Source of the DNA: Zoogloea sp.
GTDB lineage: Bacteria; Pseudomonadota; Gammaproteobacteria; Burkholderiales; Rhodocyclaceae
Direction: 5' to 3'
Length of the DNA: 57,197 nucleotides
NCBI GenBank assembly: GCA_023150095.1
Contig: JAKLLO010000006.1
Coordinates: 1-57,197, forward strand
A program made the translations under genes and the position numbers. A model generated the notes under the pieces. The model made no database searches. It saw only the letters and a list, made by a program, of their open reading frames with translations, and was not told where the DNA came from. Positions 26,881-36,259 of this stretch are shown here, piece after piece. Numbering within the stretch: position 1 is the stretch's first letter; the number at the start of each line of letters is the position of its first letter.

Positions 26881-28065
26881 TCACACCTGACAGGCCAGGC
26901 CCTTAAGGTATTCGCCCTCCGGAACGGCCAGACCGATGGGATGATCGGGGGATGCGGACAGGCGATGCAAAATGCGTGCCTCGATCCCGACGTCCGCCGC
27001 AGCACCCGCAACGATCTTCTGGAACAGTTCGAGCCCGATGCCACCGGAGCACGAATACGTCATCAAAATGCCACCCGGATTGAGCAGGCGGAAGCCCAGG
27101 AGATTGATGTCCTTGTAGGCGCGGGCGGCCCGGTCGGCATGGGCGGCCGAGGGCGCGAACTTGGGCGGATCGAGGACGATCAGGTCGAACTTGCGGCCTT
27201 CGGTCTTGAGGGTGCGCAGGGCCTGGAAGACGTCGTCCTCGCGCCATTCGGCGCGGGCGGCGTCGAGCTGCGGGTTGAGCGCCACGTTGCGCGCCGCGGT
27301 GGCCAGCGCCGGGCCGGACGAGTCGATGGAGATCACGCTCTTCGCGCCACCCGCCAGCGCCTGCAGCGAGAAGCCGCCGGTGTAGCAGAAACAGTTGAGC
27401 ACATCGCGCCCGGCGGCCAGCTGGCCGGTGAGCAGGCGGTTGTCGCGCTGGTCGAGGTAGAAGCCGGTTTTATGGCCGCCGGCCACGTCCACTTCCATGC
27501 GCACGCCGTTTTCGACGATGGTGAGCTGTTCGGGCATCTCGCCGAACACCAGCCCGCTCACCGGGCCGAAGCCTTCGAGCTTGCGCACGTCAGAATCCGA
27601 TCGCTCGTACACCGCGCTGCAGCCGGTGGCCTGGACCAGCCCGGCGACGATGGCCTCGCGCCACTTGTCGGCGCCGGCGCTGGTTAGCTGCACCACCACC
27701 ACCGGGCCGTAGCGGTCGGCGATCACGCCGGGCAGGCCGTCGGACTCACCGTGGATCAGGCGCACGCCATCCTGCGTAGCGAGCCACGGATGGGCCGCCC
27801 GCCGCGCCACCGACGCCGCCACCGCGCGCTTGATGAAGGCGTGGTCGATGGACTGCTCGCAGTCGAAGGTCCACACCCGGGCGCGGATCTGCGATTCGGG
27901 CGACCACGCGGCCCGCGCCAGCGGCTTGCCGCCGGCATCCTTGACGAGCACCGTGTCACCCGCCCGCGCCCGACCCTCAAGCCGATCCACCGAACCGGCA
28001 AAGATCCAGGGGTGACGACGCATCACGGAGCGTTCCTTACCGGGTTTGAGAATGAGATCGGCCAT
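26881..28065 (-). CDS. rlmI: 23S rRNA m5C methyltransferase RlmI-like (class I SAM)
   Basis: 394 residues. The N-terminal PUA domain (LKPGKERSVMRRHPWIFAGS) is followed by an EEHEE-type domain with LIHGESDGLPGVIADRYG, and a Rossmann methyltransferase with DVLNCFCYTGGFSLQA (SAM motif I), FDLIVLDPPKFAPS (motif IV) and the catalytic-Cys motif MTYSCSGGI (motif VI). It fits RlmI, which methylates C1962 of 23S rRNA. The upstream leader is a run of C-tracts on its own strand. It is separated from DUF484/dapF by a repeat element. Confidence 0.92.
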   Translation of the reverse strand: MADLILKPGKERSVMRRHPWIFAGSVDRLEGRARAGDTVLVKDAGGKPLARAAWSPESQIRARVWTFDCEQSIDHAFIKRAVAASVARRAAHPWLATQDGVRLIHGESDGLPGVIADRYGPVVVVQLTSAGADKWREAIVAGLVQATGCSAVYERSDSDVRKLEGFGPVSGLVFGEMPEQLTIVENGVRMEVDVAGGHKTGFYLDQRDNRLLTGQLAAGRDVLNCFCYTGGFSLQALAGGAKSVISIDSSGPALATAARNVALNPQLDAARAEWREDDVFQALRTLKTEGRKFDLIVLDPPKFAPSAAHADRAARAYKDINLLGFRLLNPGGILMTYSCSGGIGLELFQKIVAGAAADVGIEARILHRLSASPDHPIGLAVPEGEYLKGLACQV

Positions 28066-28068
28066 GGC

Positions 28069-28108
28069 GGGATGTGGGGGTTGGGAAATGGGGAATGGGA
28101 ATTGGGGG
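28069..28108 (+). other. G-run tract (possible G-quadruplex) at the rlmI 5' end
   Basis: Six runs of at least three G lie at 28069-71, 28076-80, 28083-85, 28090-93, 28097-99 and 28104-08, with loops of 2-4 nt. The tract begins only 4 bp upstream of the rlmI ATG (rlmI is on the minus strand), so the RNA leader would be C-rich and the DNA template strand G-rich. Whether a quadruplex forms is untested. The pattern GGGAATGGG also looks like a degenerate short tandem repeat. Confidence 0.5.
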
Positions 28109-28139
28109 AAAGGCTAAACCGTCAGCCTCTCCGGGCACC

Positions 28140-28260
28140 TGAGGGGCGAAGAGCGCGTAGCGAGCGGCCCGAGGTTGCATCGAGAAGCGCAGCCGTACAT
28201 GAGTACGGCGAGCATCACAGACGCAAGATCGGCCTGCGCAGTAGCTTTATGCGCCCCTCA
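28140..28260 (-). repeat. Interspersed ~120-bp repeat with terminal inverted repeats, copy A
   Basis: The 121-bp element is bounded by TGAGGGGCG (28140-28148) and its perfect inverse CGCCCCTCA (28252-28260). The right end contains the stop codon of the DUF484 gene. The centre is a hairpin GCCGTAC-(4 nt)-GTACGGC (28192-28209). It shares sequence and layout with 43432-43556, for example GCGAGCGG(T/C)CCGAGGT and the CTGCGC and GATC(T)-type blocks. Both copies have the same orientation relative to the upstream gene. No ORF is evident. Confidence 0.8.
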
Positions 28261-28908
28261 GCCGAGTTGGCGGACGAGGGAGGCGGAAACCATCTCGCCG
28301 ATGCGGGTGACGTAGAGCGTGCCCATCGCCGGATAGAAGCGCTCGGGATCTTCGCTGCCCATGGCCAGCAGGCCAAAGGTCTTCTCGTCGCGGCGCAGGG
28401 GCACCAGGGCCACGGACTTCACCTGCCGGCCGGCGGCGCCGAACCAGTTGATGACTTCGCGGATCGTCGGGGTGCCGCAGAAGGGGCCGGTGAGGTCGCC
28501 GGTGAAGAAGCGCACTTCCTCGCCCACCGGCAGGAACTCGGGGCCGCTGCGCGACAGCACGCTGTTCCATACCCGGAAAGCCACGTGGGGCACGGTGAAG
28601 TCTTCCTGCAGGTGGGTGTAGATCGCCTGGCGGATGGATTCGAAATCCTCGGCCTCGAGCAGCGACAGGGTGAGTCGATGCACCTTCTCGCCGATGGCGT
28701 CGTTCTCTTCGCCAAACTCGAGCAGCTCGGCGAACTTGTTCTCGAGCTGGGCGATGCGCTCGCGCAGGGCCAGCATCTGCCGTTCGATGAGCGAGATGGC
28801 CTGGCCGTTGTGGGGGTGGGTCACCGTCAGATCGGTCAGCAGGCCCGAGTTGTCGTCGAAGAAGTCGGGGTTGGCCTGCAGGAACTGGATGACGTCGGAA
28901 GCTTTCAT
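28258..28908 (-). CDS. DUF484 family protein (GAF-like)
   Basis: 216 residues. It starts MKASDVIQFLQANPDFFDDN, the DUF484 signature (a short helix then PDFF). A coiled-coil follows (ISLIERQMLALRERIAQLEN, then KFAELLEFGEEND) and a GAF-like domain ending in LLAMGSEDPERFYPAMGTLY and VTRIGEMVSASLVRQLG. Function is unknown. The gene is commonly found next to dapF and xerC. Here dapF precedes it by 25 bp, but no xerC follows and repeat copy A overlaps its stop codon instead. Confidence 0.92.
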   Translation of the reverse strand: MKASDVIQFLQANPDFFDDNSGLLTDLTVTHPHNGQAISLIERQMLALRERIAQLENKFAELLEFGEENDAIGEKVHRLTLSLLEAEDFESIRQAIYTHLQEDFTVPHVAFRVWNSVLSRSGPEFLPVGEEVRFFTGDLTGPFCGTPTIREVINWFGAAGRQVKSVALVPLRRDEKTFGLLAMGSEDPERFYPAMGTLYVTRIGEMVSASLVRQLG

Positions 28909-28933
28909 GGCGAGGGGCCGGGTGGGGTGAAGA

Positions 28934-29773
28934 TCAGGGGAGCGTGAGTTCGCCGGAAAACACGGTGACGGCCGGGCCGGTCATCAGGACCGGGGTGCCG
29001 ACGCCGTTCCAGGCGATGGTGAGTTCGCCGCCGCGGGTCTCGACGGCCACCGGCGAGGCGACCAGGCCACGCAGGATGCCCGCCACCACCGCCGCACAGG
29101 CGCCGGTGCCGCAGGCCAGGGTTTCGCCGGCGCCGCGCTCGAAGACGCGCAGGCGCACGCGGTGGTCGTCCACGACCTGCAGGAAGCCGGCATTGACGCG
29201 GGCGGGAAAGCGCGGGTGGTGCTCGATCAGCGGGCCCTGCTCGGCCACCGGAGCGGTGTCCACATCGGCCACCACCTGCACAGCGTGGGGGTTGCCCATG
29301 CTGACGGCGGTGATCGCCACACTGGTGCCGGCCACGTCGAGAGGCTGCACGTAGGCTTCGGAATCGCTGATGAAGGGCACATCGGCGGGATTCAGCACCG
29401 GCACGCCCATGTCGACGGTCACATTGCCGTCGGCCTCGAGGCGCGGCGCGATGATGCCTTTCTTGGTCTCGACGCGGATCTCGCGCTTGTCGGTGAGGCC
29501 CTGGTCGAACACGAAGCGGGCGAAGCAGCGGGCGCCGTTGCCGCATTGTTCGACCTCGCCACCGTCGGCGTTGAAGATGCGGTAGCGGAAATCGACGCCC
29601 GGCGTCTGGGCTGGCTCGACCACCAGCAGCTGGTCGCAGCCGACGCCGAAATGGCGGTCGGCCAGGTAGCGCACCTGGTCTTCGGTGAGCTGGATGGGCT
29701 GGCGCACGGCGTCGATCATCACGAAGTCGTTGCCGAGGCCCTGCATCTTGGTAAAGGCGAGCTTTCTGCTCAT
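28934..29773 (-). CDS. dapF: Diaminopimelate epimerase
   Basis: 279 residues. It begins [20 protein letters not shown]. The two catalytic Cys motifs are present ([14 protein letters not shown] and [16 protein letters not shown]), with the substrate-binding stretch [11 protein letters not shown]. It interconverts LL- and meso-diaminopimelate for lysine and peptidoglycan. The ATG at 29771-29773 overlaps the stop of the CoA-binding protein gene (ATGA). A much longer in-frame ORF reaches 30682 but is non-coding upstream. Confidence 0.97.
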   Translation of the reverse strand: MSRKLAFTKMQGLGNDFVMIDAVRQPIQLTEDQVRYLADRHFGVGCDQLLVVEPAQTPGVDFRYRIFNADGGEVEQCGNGARCFARFVFDQGLTDKREIRVETKKGIIAPRLEADGNVTVDMGVPVLNPADVPFISDSEAYVQPLDVAGTSVAITAVSMGNPHAVQVVADVDTAPVAEQGPLIEHHPRFPARVNAGFLQVVDDHRVRLRVFERGAGETLACGTGACAAVVAGILRGLVASPVAVETRGGELTIAWNGVGTPVLMTGPAVTVFSGELTLP

Positions 29774-30183
29774 GGGATAAAATCCAGGTAATCCCGCCAG
29801 ACGCAGCGGTCCATCACCACCGTCATGCCGGCAGCTTGCGCGCGCGCGGCGGCTTCTTCGTTGATCACCCCGTCCTGCAGCCAGAGGCGCCTGACGCCGA
29901 GGGCGATGCATTCGTCCACGATCGGGCCGACTTCGTCGGATGCGCGAAAGACATCCACGAGATCGGGCACGAAGGGCAGATCGGACAGGCGCGCATAGGC
30001 TTTTTCGCCGAGCACCTCGGAAACTGCCGGACGAACCGGTACGATGCGATAGCCGAAGCCCTGCATCGCGCGGGACACCCGGTAACTCGGGCGCTCGACG
30101 CGCGGCGACAGGCCGACGACGGCGATGGTCTTGACCTCCTGCAGGAGGCGACGGATCTGGTCGGGCGGGGGATTGGCAAACAT
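29770..30183 (-). CDS. CoA-binding (YccU-type) Rossmann protein
   Basis: 137 residues. A single Rossmann domain carries the CoA-binding signature [20 protein letters not shown], then [10 protein letters not shown] and [20 protein letters not shown]. It ends with the conserved [14 protein letters not shown]. YccU-like proteins resemble the CoA-binding half of succinyl-CoA synthetase but have no assigned reaction. It is the first gene of the dapF-DUF484 unit and is divergent from sppA. Confidence 0.9.
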   Translation of the reverse strand: MFANPPPDQIRRLLQEVKTIAVVGLSPRVERPSYRVSRAMQGFGYRIVPVRPAVSEVLGEKAYARLSDLPFVPDLVDVFRASDEVGPIVDECIALGVRRLWLQDGVINEEAAARAQAAGMTVVMDRCVWRDYLDFIP

Positions 30184-30266
30184 GGGCGGATTCTACCGGA
30201 TTGGCGGGGCGCCGAAACCTTGCGGGCAACCGCAGGCAGCATGACAGGCAAACATTGGAGAGCAGG

Positions 30267-32102
30267 ATGGATCGCAGTACGCGGCCGGGTGTCGTGAGAA
30301 GAGTTTGGTCGGGTATCTGGTGTGGGGTGGACCGGCTGCGCCGGGCGAGCATCAACCTGCTGTTCCTTGCAGTCATCGCGGTGATCGCCGCCAGCTGGTG
30401 GTCGAGCCAGATCGAGCCGCTGCCCACCGACGCCGCGCTGGTCATCGCGCCCAATGGCAGCCTCGTCGAGCAGCGCAGCGTGCGCAGCCCGATGAGCGTG
30501 CTGCAGGGCGGCGACGGCATCCGCCAGGTGCTGCTGCGCGACGTGGTGGACGCCATCCGCAACGCCGCCACCGACCCGCGCATCAAGGTGCTGATCCTCG
30601 AACCGGACGGACTTTCCGGTGCCGGGCTGTCGAAGCTGGAGGAGATCGGCGCCGCGGTGGCCGACTTCCGCAAGGCCGGCAAGAAGGTTTACGCCTGGGG
30701 CAAGAACTTCAACCAGACCCAATACCACCTGGCGGCCCAGGCCGACGAGGTGTTCGTCAATCCCGACGGCTACGTGCTGCTCACCGGCTTCGGGCGTTAC
30801 CCCACCTACTTCAAGGGCCTGTTCGACCAGATCGGCGTGAAGATGCAGGTCTTCCGGGTGGGCACCTACAAATCCTTCGTCGAACCCTACACCCGCAGCG
30901 ACATGTCGCCGGAAGACCGCGAGGCGACCCGCGAATACCTCGACGCCGCGTGGCAGGCCTATCAGGCCGACATCACCGCCGCTCGCCCCAAGGCCGGCGC
31001 CGGGATCACCCGCTACGTGGGCGAGGCGCCCGAGCTGCTGGCCGCCGCCGATGGCGATTCGGCGAAGATGGCCCTCGACGCCGGCTTCGTGGATGGCCTC
31101 AAGAGCGCCGACGAGTGGCGCGACTTCGTGCGCGGGCTGGTGGGCCCGGCCGCCGACGGCAAGGGTTTCAAGCACGTGGATCTGGCCACTTACATCTCCC
31201 GCGTCCGCGAGGAAACCCACCACCCGGCCGCGAAGATCGGCGTGGTGGTGGCCCAGGGCGCCATCGTCGACGGCGAACAGCCGCCGGGCGTGGTGGGTGG
31301 TGATTCGGTCGCCGGACTGATCCGCCAGGCCCGCGAAGACGACGCCATCAAGGCCCTGGTGCTGCGCATCGACAGCCCTGGCGGCAGCGCCACTGCCTCC
31401 GAGGTAATCCGCCGCGAACTGGCCCTCACCCGCAAGGCCGGCAAGCCCGTGGTGGTGTCGATGGGTTCAGTGGCGGCGTCCGGCGGCTACTGGATCGCCA
31501 TGGCCGCCGACGAGGTGTGGGCCAGCCCCACCACCATCACCGGCTCGATCGGCATCTTCGCGATGCTGCCGGATCTCTCCGGCCCGATGGCCAAGCTCGG
31601 GCTCACCGTCGACGGCATCGGCACCACGCCGCTGGCCGCCGGCCTCGACCCGCGCCGGCCCCTCGACCCGCAGATCGGCAAGCTCCTCCAGTCGAGCATC
31701 GAGCACGGCTACAAGCGCTTCCTCACCGTGGTGGGCGAGGCCCGCAAGATGAGCCCGGAAGCCGTCGATCAGGTGGCCCAGGGCCGCGTGTGGATGGGCA
31801 TCCAGGCCAAGGAAAAGGGCCTGGTGGACAAGCTCGGCGGGCTCGACGCCGCCCTCAAGGCTGCCGCCGCCCGCGCCGGGCTCACCGACTACGACGTGAG
31901 CTACGTCGAGAAGCCCCTGTCGCCCCGCGACCAGCTGCTCGCCAAGCTCCTCGACAACGGCGAGGAATCCGACGGCGGGGAACCCGGCAGCCGCTCGCTG
32001 GTGGATCAGACCGTCGCCCGCCTGCGCGCCGAACTCCAGGGCCTGGCCCTGTGGAACGACCCGGGCCACGTGTATCTGCACTGCCTGTGCGAGGCACCGT
32101 AG
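30267..32102 (+). CDS. sppA: Signal peptide peptidase SppA, 67-kDa type
   Basis: 611 residues with the duplicated two-domain layout of E. coli SppA. One N-terminal membrane anchor (about 24-46) is followed by the periplasmic domains. The catalytic Lys is Lys202 in [16 protein letters not shown] and the nucleophile is Ser405 in [12 protein letters not shown]; both are intact. It degrades cleaved signal peptides and membrane-inserted fragments. The ATG has GGAGAGCAGG upstream. A strong hairpin lies 33 bp past the stop. Confidence 0.95.
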   Translation: MDRSTRPGVVRRVWSGIWCGVDRLRRASINLLFLAVIAVIAASWWSSQIEPLPTDAALVIAPNGSLVEQRSVRSPMSVLQGGDGIRQVLLRDVVDAIRNAATDPRIKVLILEPDGLSGAGLSKLEEIGAAVADFRKAGKKVYAWGKNFNQTQYHLAAQADEVFVNPDGYVLLTGFGRYPTYFKGLFDQIGVKMQVFRVGTYKSFVEPYTRSDMSPEDREATREYLDAAWQAYQADITAARPKAGAGITRYVGEAPELLAAADGDSAKMALDAGFVDGLKSADEWRDFVRGLVGPAADGKGFKHVDLATYISRVREETHHPAAKIGVVVAQGAIVDGEQPPGVVGGDSVAGLIRQAREDDAIKALVLRIDSPGGSATASEVIRRELALTRKAGKPVVVSMGSVAASGGYWIAMAADEVWASPTTITGSIGIFAMLPDLSGPMAKLGLTVDGIGTTPLAAGLDPRRPLDPQIGKLLQSSIEHGYKRFLTVVGEARKMSPEAVDQVAQGRVWMGIQAKEKGLVDKLGGLDAALKAAAARAGLTDYDVSYVEKPLSPRDQLLAKLLDNGEESDGGEPGSRSLVDQTVARLRAELQGLALWNDPGHVYLHCLCEAP

Positions 32103-32134
32103 CCGGGGCCTCCAGGCGCTTTCACTGCCTGTAA

Positions 32135-32174
32135 GCGGAATGTTGCCGGATTGTCCCTGACCGGCAACATCCGC
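32135..32174. other. Strong hairpin downstream of sppA
   Basis: GCGG-A-ATGTTGCCGG (32135-32149) pairs with CCGGCAACAT-CCGC (32161-32174): a 10-bp perfect stem plus 4 more pairs after a one-base bulge, with an 11-nt loop. It has no T-run, so it is a weak terminator candidate. It lies about 60 bp before the nucleotidase start and could instead be part of that leader. The rest of 32103-32237 shows nothing else. Confidence 0.5.
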
Positions 32175-32237
32175 GTCACGCCCCGGCAACCCGCCCCGCC
32201 GATACTTCCCGGCATCACATCACGTGCCGGGAAAGTC

Positions 32238-34242
<2,005 letters not shown>

Positions 34243-34265
<23 letters not shown>

Positions 34266-35004
34266 GCGGGGCCGGATCGGCGGCGTCCTCGCCGCCGGCA
34301 TGACCCTCGCAGCAGCCCTGGCCTGGAGCGCCGCCACCCCACGCGACAACCTGCCGGACGACCCGCGTCAGCTGCAGGTGCTGGCGGGCCCGGGCAGGCA
34401 GCCTGCCGCGCTGGACCGGCTGCGGACGCTGGCCGAGGGCAACACGCCCCTCGCCCGCCGCGCACTGGGCGAAGCCCTGCTGGGCAACCGGGAATCCGCC
34501 ACCGAAGCCCGGGTCTGGCTCGGCCTCGCCGCCCAGGCCGGCGACGCCCACGCCGCCTTCCTGCTCGGCAAGAGCTTGATGGACGGCACCCCCGGCATCC
34601 CCCGCGACCCCGCCCGCGGAGCAATGTGGCTGGGCGCTGCCGCCGAGGCCGGCCACGCGGGCGCAGCCTTTCATCTGGGGATCGCCCACCGCAACGGCTA
34701 CGGCGTGGGGCGGGATGCGATCAAGGCGGCGCGGTGGTTCCAGGTGGCGGCGGAGCAGGGCATCCCCGCCGCCCAGTTCATGCTCGCCAATGCCTACCGG
34801 ACGGGCGACGGCGTGCCCCGCGACGAACGCGAAGCCCTGCGCCTCTACACCGAAGCGGCCGAACAGGATCATCCGGAAGCCGTCCAGACCCTGGCGATGG
34901 CCTACCGGGACGGCGAACTGGGCCTGGCGCGGGACGAGATGCAGGCCCGTCATTTCATGCTGGAGACGGCCCACGCCCTCAAGCATCCGGCGCTGCGCCC
35001 CTGA
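34243..35004 (+). CDS. Sel1-repeat (TPR-like) protein, membrane-anchored or secreted
   Basis: 253 residues. A basic start and hydrophobic segment (GVLAAGMTLAAALAWSAA) give a signal peptide or anchor. About four Sel1 repeats follow, for example AQAGDAHAAFLLGKSLMDGT, AEAGHAGAAFHLGIAHRNGY, AEQGIPAAQFMLANAYRTGD and AEQDHPEAVQTLAMAYRDGE. Sel1 domains bind proteins and often link envelope or signalling steps. The start codon overlaps the end of the nucleotidase gene by 23 bp in another frame, so it is probably co-transcribed; no better ATG exists. Confidence 0.88.
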
Positions 35005-35024
35005 TCGCGACAGGATCGCCGCAC

Positions 35025-35056
35025 AAAAAAATGCGCAGGGCGATCACCCTGCGCAT
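35025..35056 (-). terminator. Rho-independent terminator (minus strand)
   Basis: A 10-bp perfect stem (ATGCGCAGGG 35031-35040 with CCCTGCGCAT 35047-35056), loop of 6, with a T-run on the minus strand (A at 35025-35031). It ends the DUF2782 gene, 21 bp past its stop, and may also halt the convergent Sel1 transcript. Confidence 0.9.
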
Positions 35057-35076
35057 CCGTCACTGGCGGGCAGCGC

Positions 35077-35418
35077 TTACCAGCGCTTGATCACCCACTT
35101 GGGCACGCGCACGCCCGAATCCTGGGCGTCACGGCGGGTGAAGTCGCCGTTGCCCACGTCGTCGTAAAGGTAATACGGCACGCCGTGGGGCGGGGTGACC
35201 TTGACCATGTAGAGCTGGCCATTGACGCGAAACTCCTCCACCGTGTCCTCACCCTTTTTCAGGATCGTGACCTGGGGCTCCTGCTCGGCGTCGAGCTCCA
35301 TGCCCGGAGGCGGGGGCGGCGGTTCGGGCAGGGGTTCGAGCTTCGGGGGTTGCTGCTGGGCCCAGGCCGACGCCGTGACGGCGAACAGCAGGGCGGCGAA
35401 TTCTTTTACGCGGGGCAT
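35077..35418 (-). CDS. DUF2782-domain secreted protein
   Basis: 113 residues. A signal peptide (MPRVKEFAALLFAVTASAWA) leads into a proline-rich linker (LEPLPEPPPPPPG). The DUF2782 core follows: VTILKKGEDTVEEFRVNGQL, YMVKVTPPHGVPYYLYDDVG, and a basic end PKWVIKRW. Members are periplasmic proteins of Betaproteobacteria and pseudomonads with no known activity; the gene is often near polA, as here. It ends at a strong terminator. Confidence 0.9.
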   Translation of the reverse strand: MPRVKEFAALLFAVTASAWAQQQPPKLEPLPEPPPPPPGMELDAEQEPQVTILKKGEDTVEEFRVNGQLYMVKVTPPHGVPYYLYDDVGNGDFTRRDAQDSGVRVPKWVIKRW

Positions 35419-35481
35419 GGCGGTCTCCTGACTATGCCGCGATTGTAACCCGCCGGCCTCGGCCGCCGGCGGGCGATGGGC

Positions 35482-36207
35482 TTACAGGTTGAGCATCAGC
35501 TCGTGCTCTTCGGGCAGCGGCAGGAAGCCGCGGCTCTGGTAGTGGTTGAAGATCGCATCGACGACCTTCTCGGGCTCGTCGATCACCTGCACGAGGTTCA
35601 GATCGTCGGGGTTGATCATCTTCTCGTCCACCAGCCGGTCCTTGAACCAGTCGAGCAGGCCGCTCCAGAAGGCCGACTCGACCAGGATCACCGGGATCTT
35701 GCGGCTCTTGCCGGTCTGGATAAGGGTCATCGCCTCCAGCAGCTCGTCCAGCGTGCCGAAGCCGCCGGGCATCACCACGTAGGCCACCGCAAACTTCACG
35801 AACATGAACTTGCGCGCAAAGAAGTGCTGGAAGGTCTGGGAGATGTCCTGGTAGGGGTTGGCCTGCTGCTCCATCGGCAGCTGGATGTTGAGCCCCACGC
35901 TGGGCGACTTGCCGAAGTAGGCGCCCTTGTTGGCGGCCTCCATGATGCCGGGGCCGCCGCCGGAGATCACCGAGAAGCCGGCGTCCGACAGCAGCCGGGC
36001 GATGCGTTCGGTCTTGGCGTAGTAGGGATGATCCGGCTTGGTGCGGGCGCTGCCGAAGATCGACACCGCCGGGCGGATCGGCTTGAGGCGCTCAGTGGCC
36101 TCGACGAACTCTGCCATAATCCCGAAAATCCGCCACGACTCCCGGGCGGTGAAGTTCTGGGCCGTGGTGCTCGGAATCTCCCGGGGAAGTTTGTCTTTTG
36201 CAGTCAT
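35482..36207 (-). CDS. LOG-family (TIGR00730) Rossmann protein
   Basis: 241 residues. The signature motifs are ISGGGPGIMEAANKGAYFG and MPGGFGTLDELLEAMTL (the PGGxGTxxE motif). Family members are cytokinin-riboside phosphoribohydrolases or nucleotide 5'-monophosphate nucleosidases (PpnN is a larger relative); the exact bacterial substrate is unclear. An N-terminal extension (about 1-40: ARESWRIFGIMAEFVEATER) is shared by the longer bacterial subgroup. It is divergent from polA. Confidence 0.92.
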   Translation of the reverse strand: MTAKDKLPREIPSTTAQNFTARESWRIFGIMAEFVEATERLKPIRPAVSIFGSARTKPDHPYYAKTERIARLLSDAGFSVISGGGPGIMEAANKGAYFGKSPSVGLNIQLPMEQQANPYQDISQTFQHFFARKFMFVKFAVAYVVMPGGFGTLDELLEAMTLIQTGKSRKIPVILVESAFWSGLLDWFKDRLVDEKMINPDDLNLVQVIDEPEKVVDAIFNHYQSRGFLPLPEEHELMLNL

Positions 36208-36259
36208 TTTTCTTTAGGAGTGAGGGGTGAGGGCTTGGGCTCCGCCTGCTCTTCCTCGC

